A stretch of DNA of 42,639 bases from Myxacorys californica WJT36-NPBG1 (GTDB lineage: Bacteria > Cyanobacteriota > Cyanobacteriia > Leptolyngbyales > Leptolyngbyaceae): assembly GCA_019359315.1 (NCBI GenBank), contig JAHHHO010000046.1:1-42639 (forward strand), read 5' to 3'. Position 1 is the stretch's first letter. Every line of letters starts with the position of its first letter. This document shows positions 42,144 to 42,639 of the stretch, one piece after another. A program made the translations under genes and the position numbers. Below the pieces are notes generated by a model that ran no database searches, had not been told where the DNA came from, and saw nothing but the letters and a program-made list of their open reading frames with translations.

Positions 42144-42410
42144 TTAGGTCATCTTGTTATTTACCAACGCCAGAAAGACAGCATCCATTTTTCGCTCGGT
42201 TGGGGAGGGTTTAAAGGGATTCCAAGTTTGGGCAGCGCCTTCAATATGCTGCTTCGCTCCTTCAAGACCGTGATAGATACCTCTATAAGGCAGCAATTCT
42301 GCATCGCGAATGACAATCTCAGGATCATAAGCCGCAAGCAATCCAGCGACATCACGTTCTTCAACAGCCCTAAACAGACGGTGAGTATTCTCTAGATTCT
42401 CGTGTGACAT
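42144..42410 (-). CDS. SnoaL-like/NTF2-fold protein, C-terminally truncated
   Basis: An 88-residue protein matching the first two thirds of SnoaL/NTF2-like proteins: ENTHRLFRAVEERDVAGLLA, YDPEIVIRDAELLPYRGIYH, GLEGAKQHIEG. Intact relatives run to about 130 residues with a C-terminal pair of beta strands; here the frame ends LALVNNKMT with no continuation visible in the other frames. AGGA eight bases before ATG 42410 is good, so the start is real. It is probably a recently truncated gene and may be non-functional. The fold normally binds small hydrophobic ligands or acts as an isomerase. Confidence 0.75.
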   Translation of the reverse strand: MSHENLENTHRLFRAVEERDVAGLLAAYDPEIVIRDAELLPYRGIYHGLEGAKQHIEGAAQTWNPFKPSPTERKMDAVFLALVNNKMT

Positions 42411-42445
42411 AAACAGTTTCCTTCATTTAGCGATGCTGGACGTTA

Positions 42446-42555
42446 GAGGGTGTTTGAAAAGGATGAGCAGGTAGCAGATTAAGCCAATCGCCTGAGCATG
42501 AGGCGAATCATGGCAATAGACTTAATCGGCAATAGCTTAATCTAGAAGACATATA
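42446..42555 (-). mobile_element. Edge of a transposase remnant (IS5-like)
   Basis: On the minus strand a short frame ends KSIAMIRLMLRRLA and TAA (42479-42481), the usual C-terminus of cyanobacterial IS5-type transposases. About 18 bp further on, GAGGGTGTTTGAAAAG (42446-42461) looks like a terminal inverted repeat. An in-frame TAG lies about 20 codons upstream, so this is a scrap. The rest of the right edge shows nothing clear. Confidence 0.45.
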
Positions 42556-42639
42556 GTTATTCTCGCTCGAAAGCTGAACCGCCTGCCATGTTGAGCTACA
42601 GCAGTGTCAGAAATAAACCTCATGTCCTCCAGAGTTTGA

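Noticed and set aside
1..42639. tRNA, rRNA or known riboswitch
   Set aside because: I scanned by eye for T-loop and conserved rRNA motifs and found none that fold; no gene leader showed a recognisable riboswitch core. A covariance search could still find small RNAs.

Overview
The window comes from a cyanobacterium. Copies of the HIP1 octamer GCGATCGC are scattered through genes and spacers. The gene families also fit: a Rieske/pheophorbide-a-oxygenase-type protein, a DUF4385 protein, an AcnB aconitase with typical length and motifs, multi-PAS hybrid histidine kinases, a WGxxGxxG-tail surface protein, and remnants of Uma2, ISKra4 and two-partner-secretion genes. A filamentous, Leptolyngbya-like lineage is plausible, but the sequence alone does not settle it.

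Layout. Bases 1-5420: a small protein with a double-glycine-type leader and a strong terminator, an FAD monooxygenase (minus), a Uma2 remnant and acnB. Bases 5421-8530 form an accessory patch. It holds a 21-bp hairpin, a palindromic repeat quantised in 21-bp steps, a duplicated structured element, an orphan membrane-anchored protein flanked by a 10-bp inverted repeat, a PIN toxin/antitoxin pair, an attC-like folded site, and a piece of dnaX lying directly against that site. Bases 8533-11699: CAP-domain lipoprotein, isochorismatase-type hydrolase and a glutathione S-transferase. Bases 12074-30520 are dominated by signalling genes: a 1577-residue kinase with two kinase cores, a FIST sensor plus kinase pair, an aldehyde dehydrogenase, an 831-residue hybrid kinase, and, converging on it, a minus-strand stressosome cluster. 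In transcription order that cluster is rsbR, rsbS, rsbT, then after a 314-bp gap an ATPase-plus-SpoIIE phosphatase and a hybrid kinase with an RsbT-like ATPase domain at its N-terminus. Bases 30791-42639: ordinary chromosomal genes (DUF4385, muramidase, S-formylglutathione hydrolase, MATE exporter, SDR dehydrogenase, Deg/HtrA protease, Rieske oxygenase, small membrane proteins) mixed with IS and gene debris near 37.5-38.2 kb and at the right edge.

How the genes may work together. The stressosome proteins RsbR and RsbS would hold RsbT until a stress signal triggers their phosphorylation. No sigma-B-type factor is visible, so output probably passes through the SpoIIE-like phosphatase and the RsbT-domain hybrid kinase, which share an 8-bp overlap and are surely co-translated. 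This links a partner-switching module to two-component signalling. The FIST protein and its downstream kinase form a second compact sensory operon.

The two most interesting items are the stressosome-to-kinase cluster and the attC-like site with its toxin-antitoxin cassette, which suggests integron-type gene capture. A further genome habit is visible: many spacers carry perfect or near-perfect 11-18 bp sequences duplicated head to tail two or three times.
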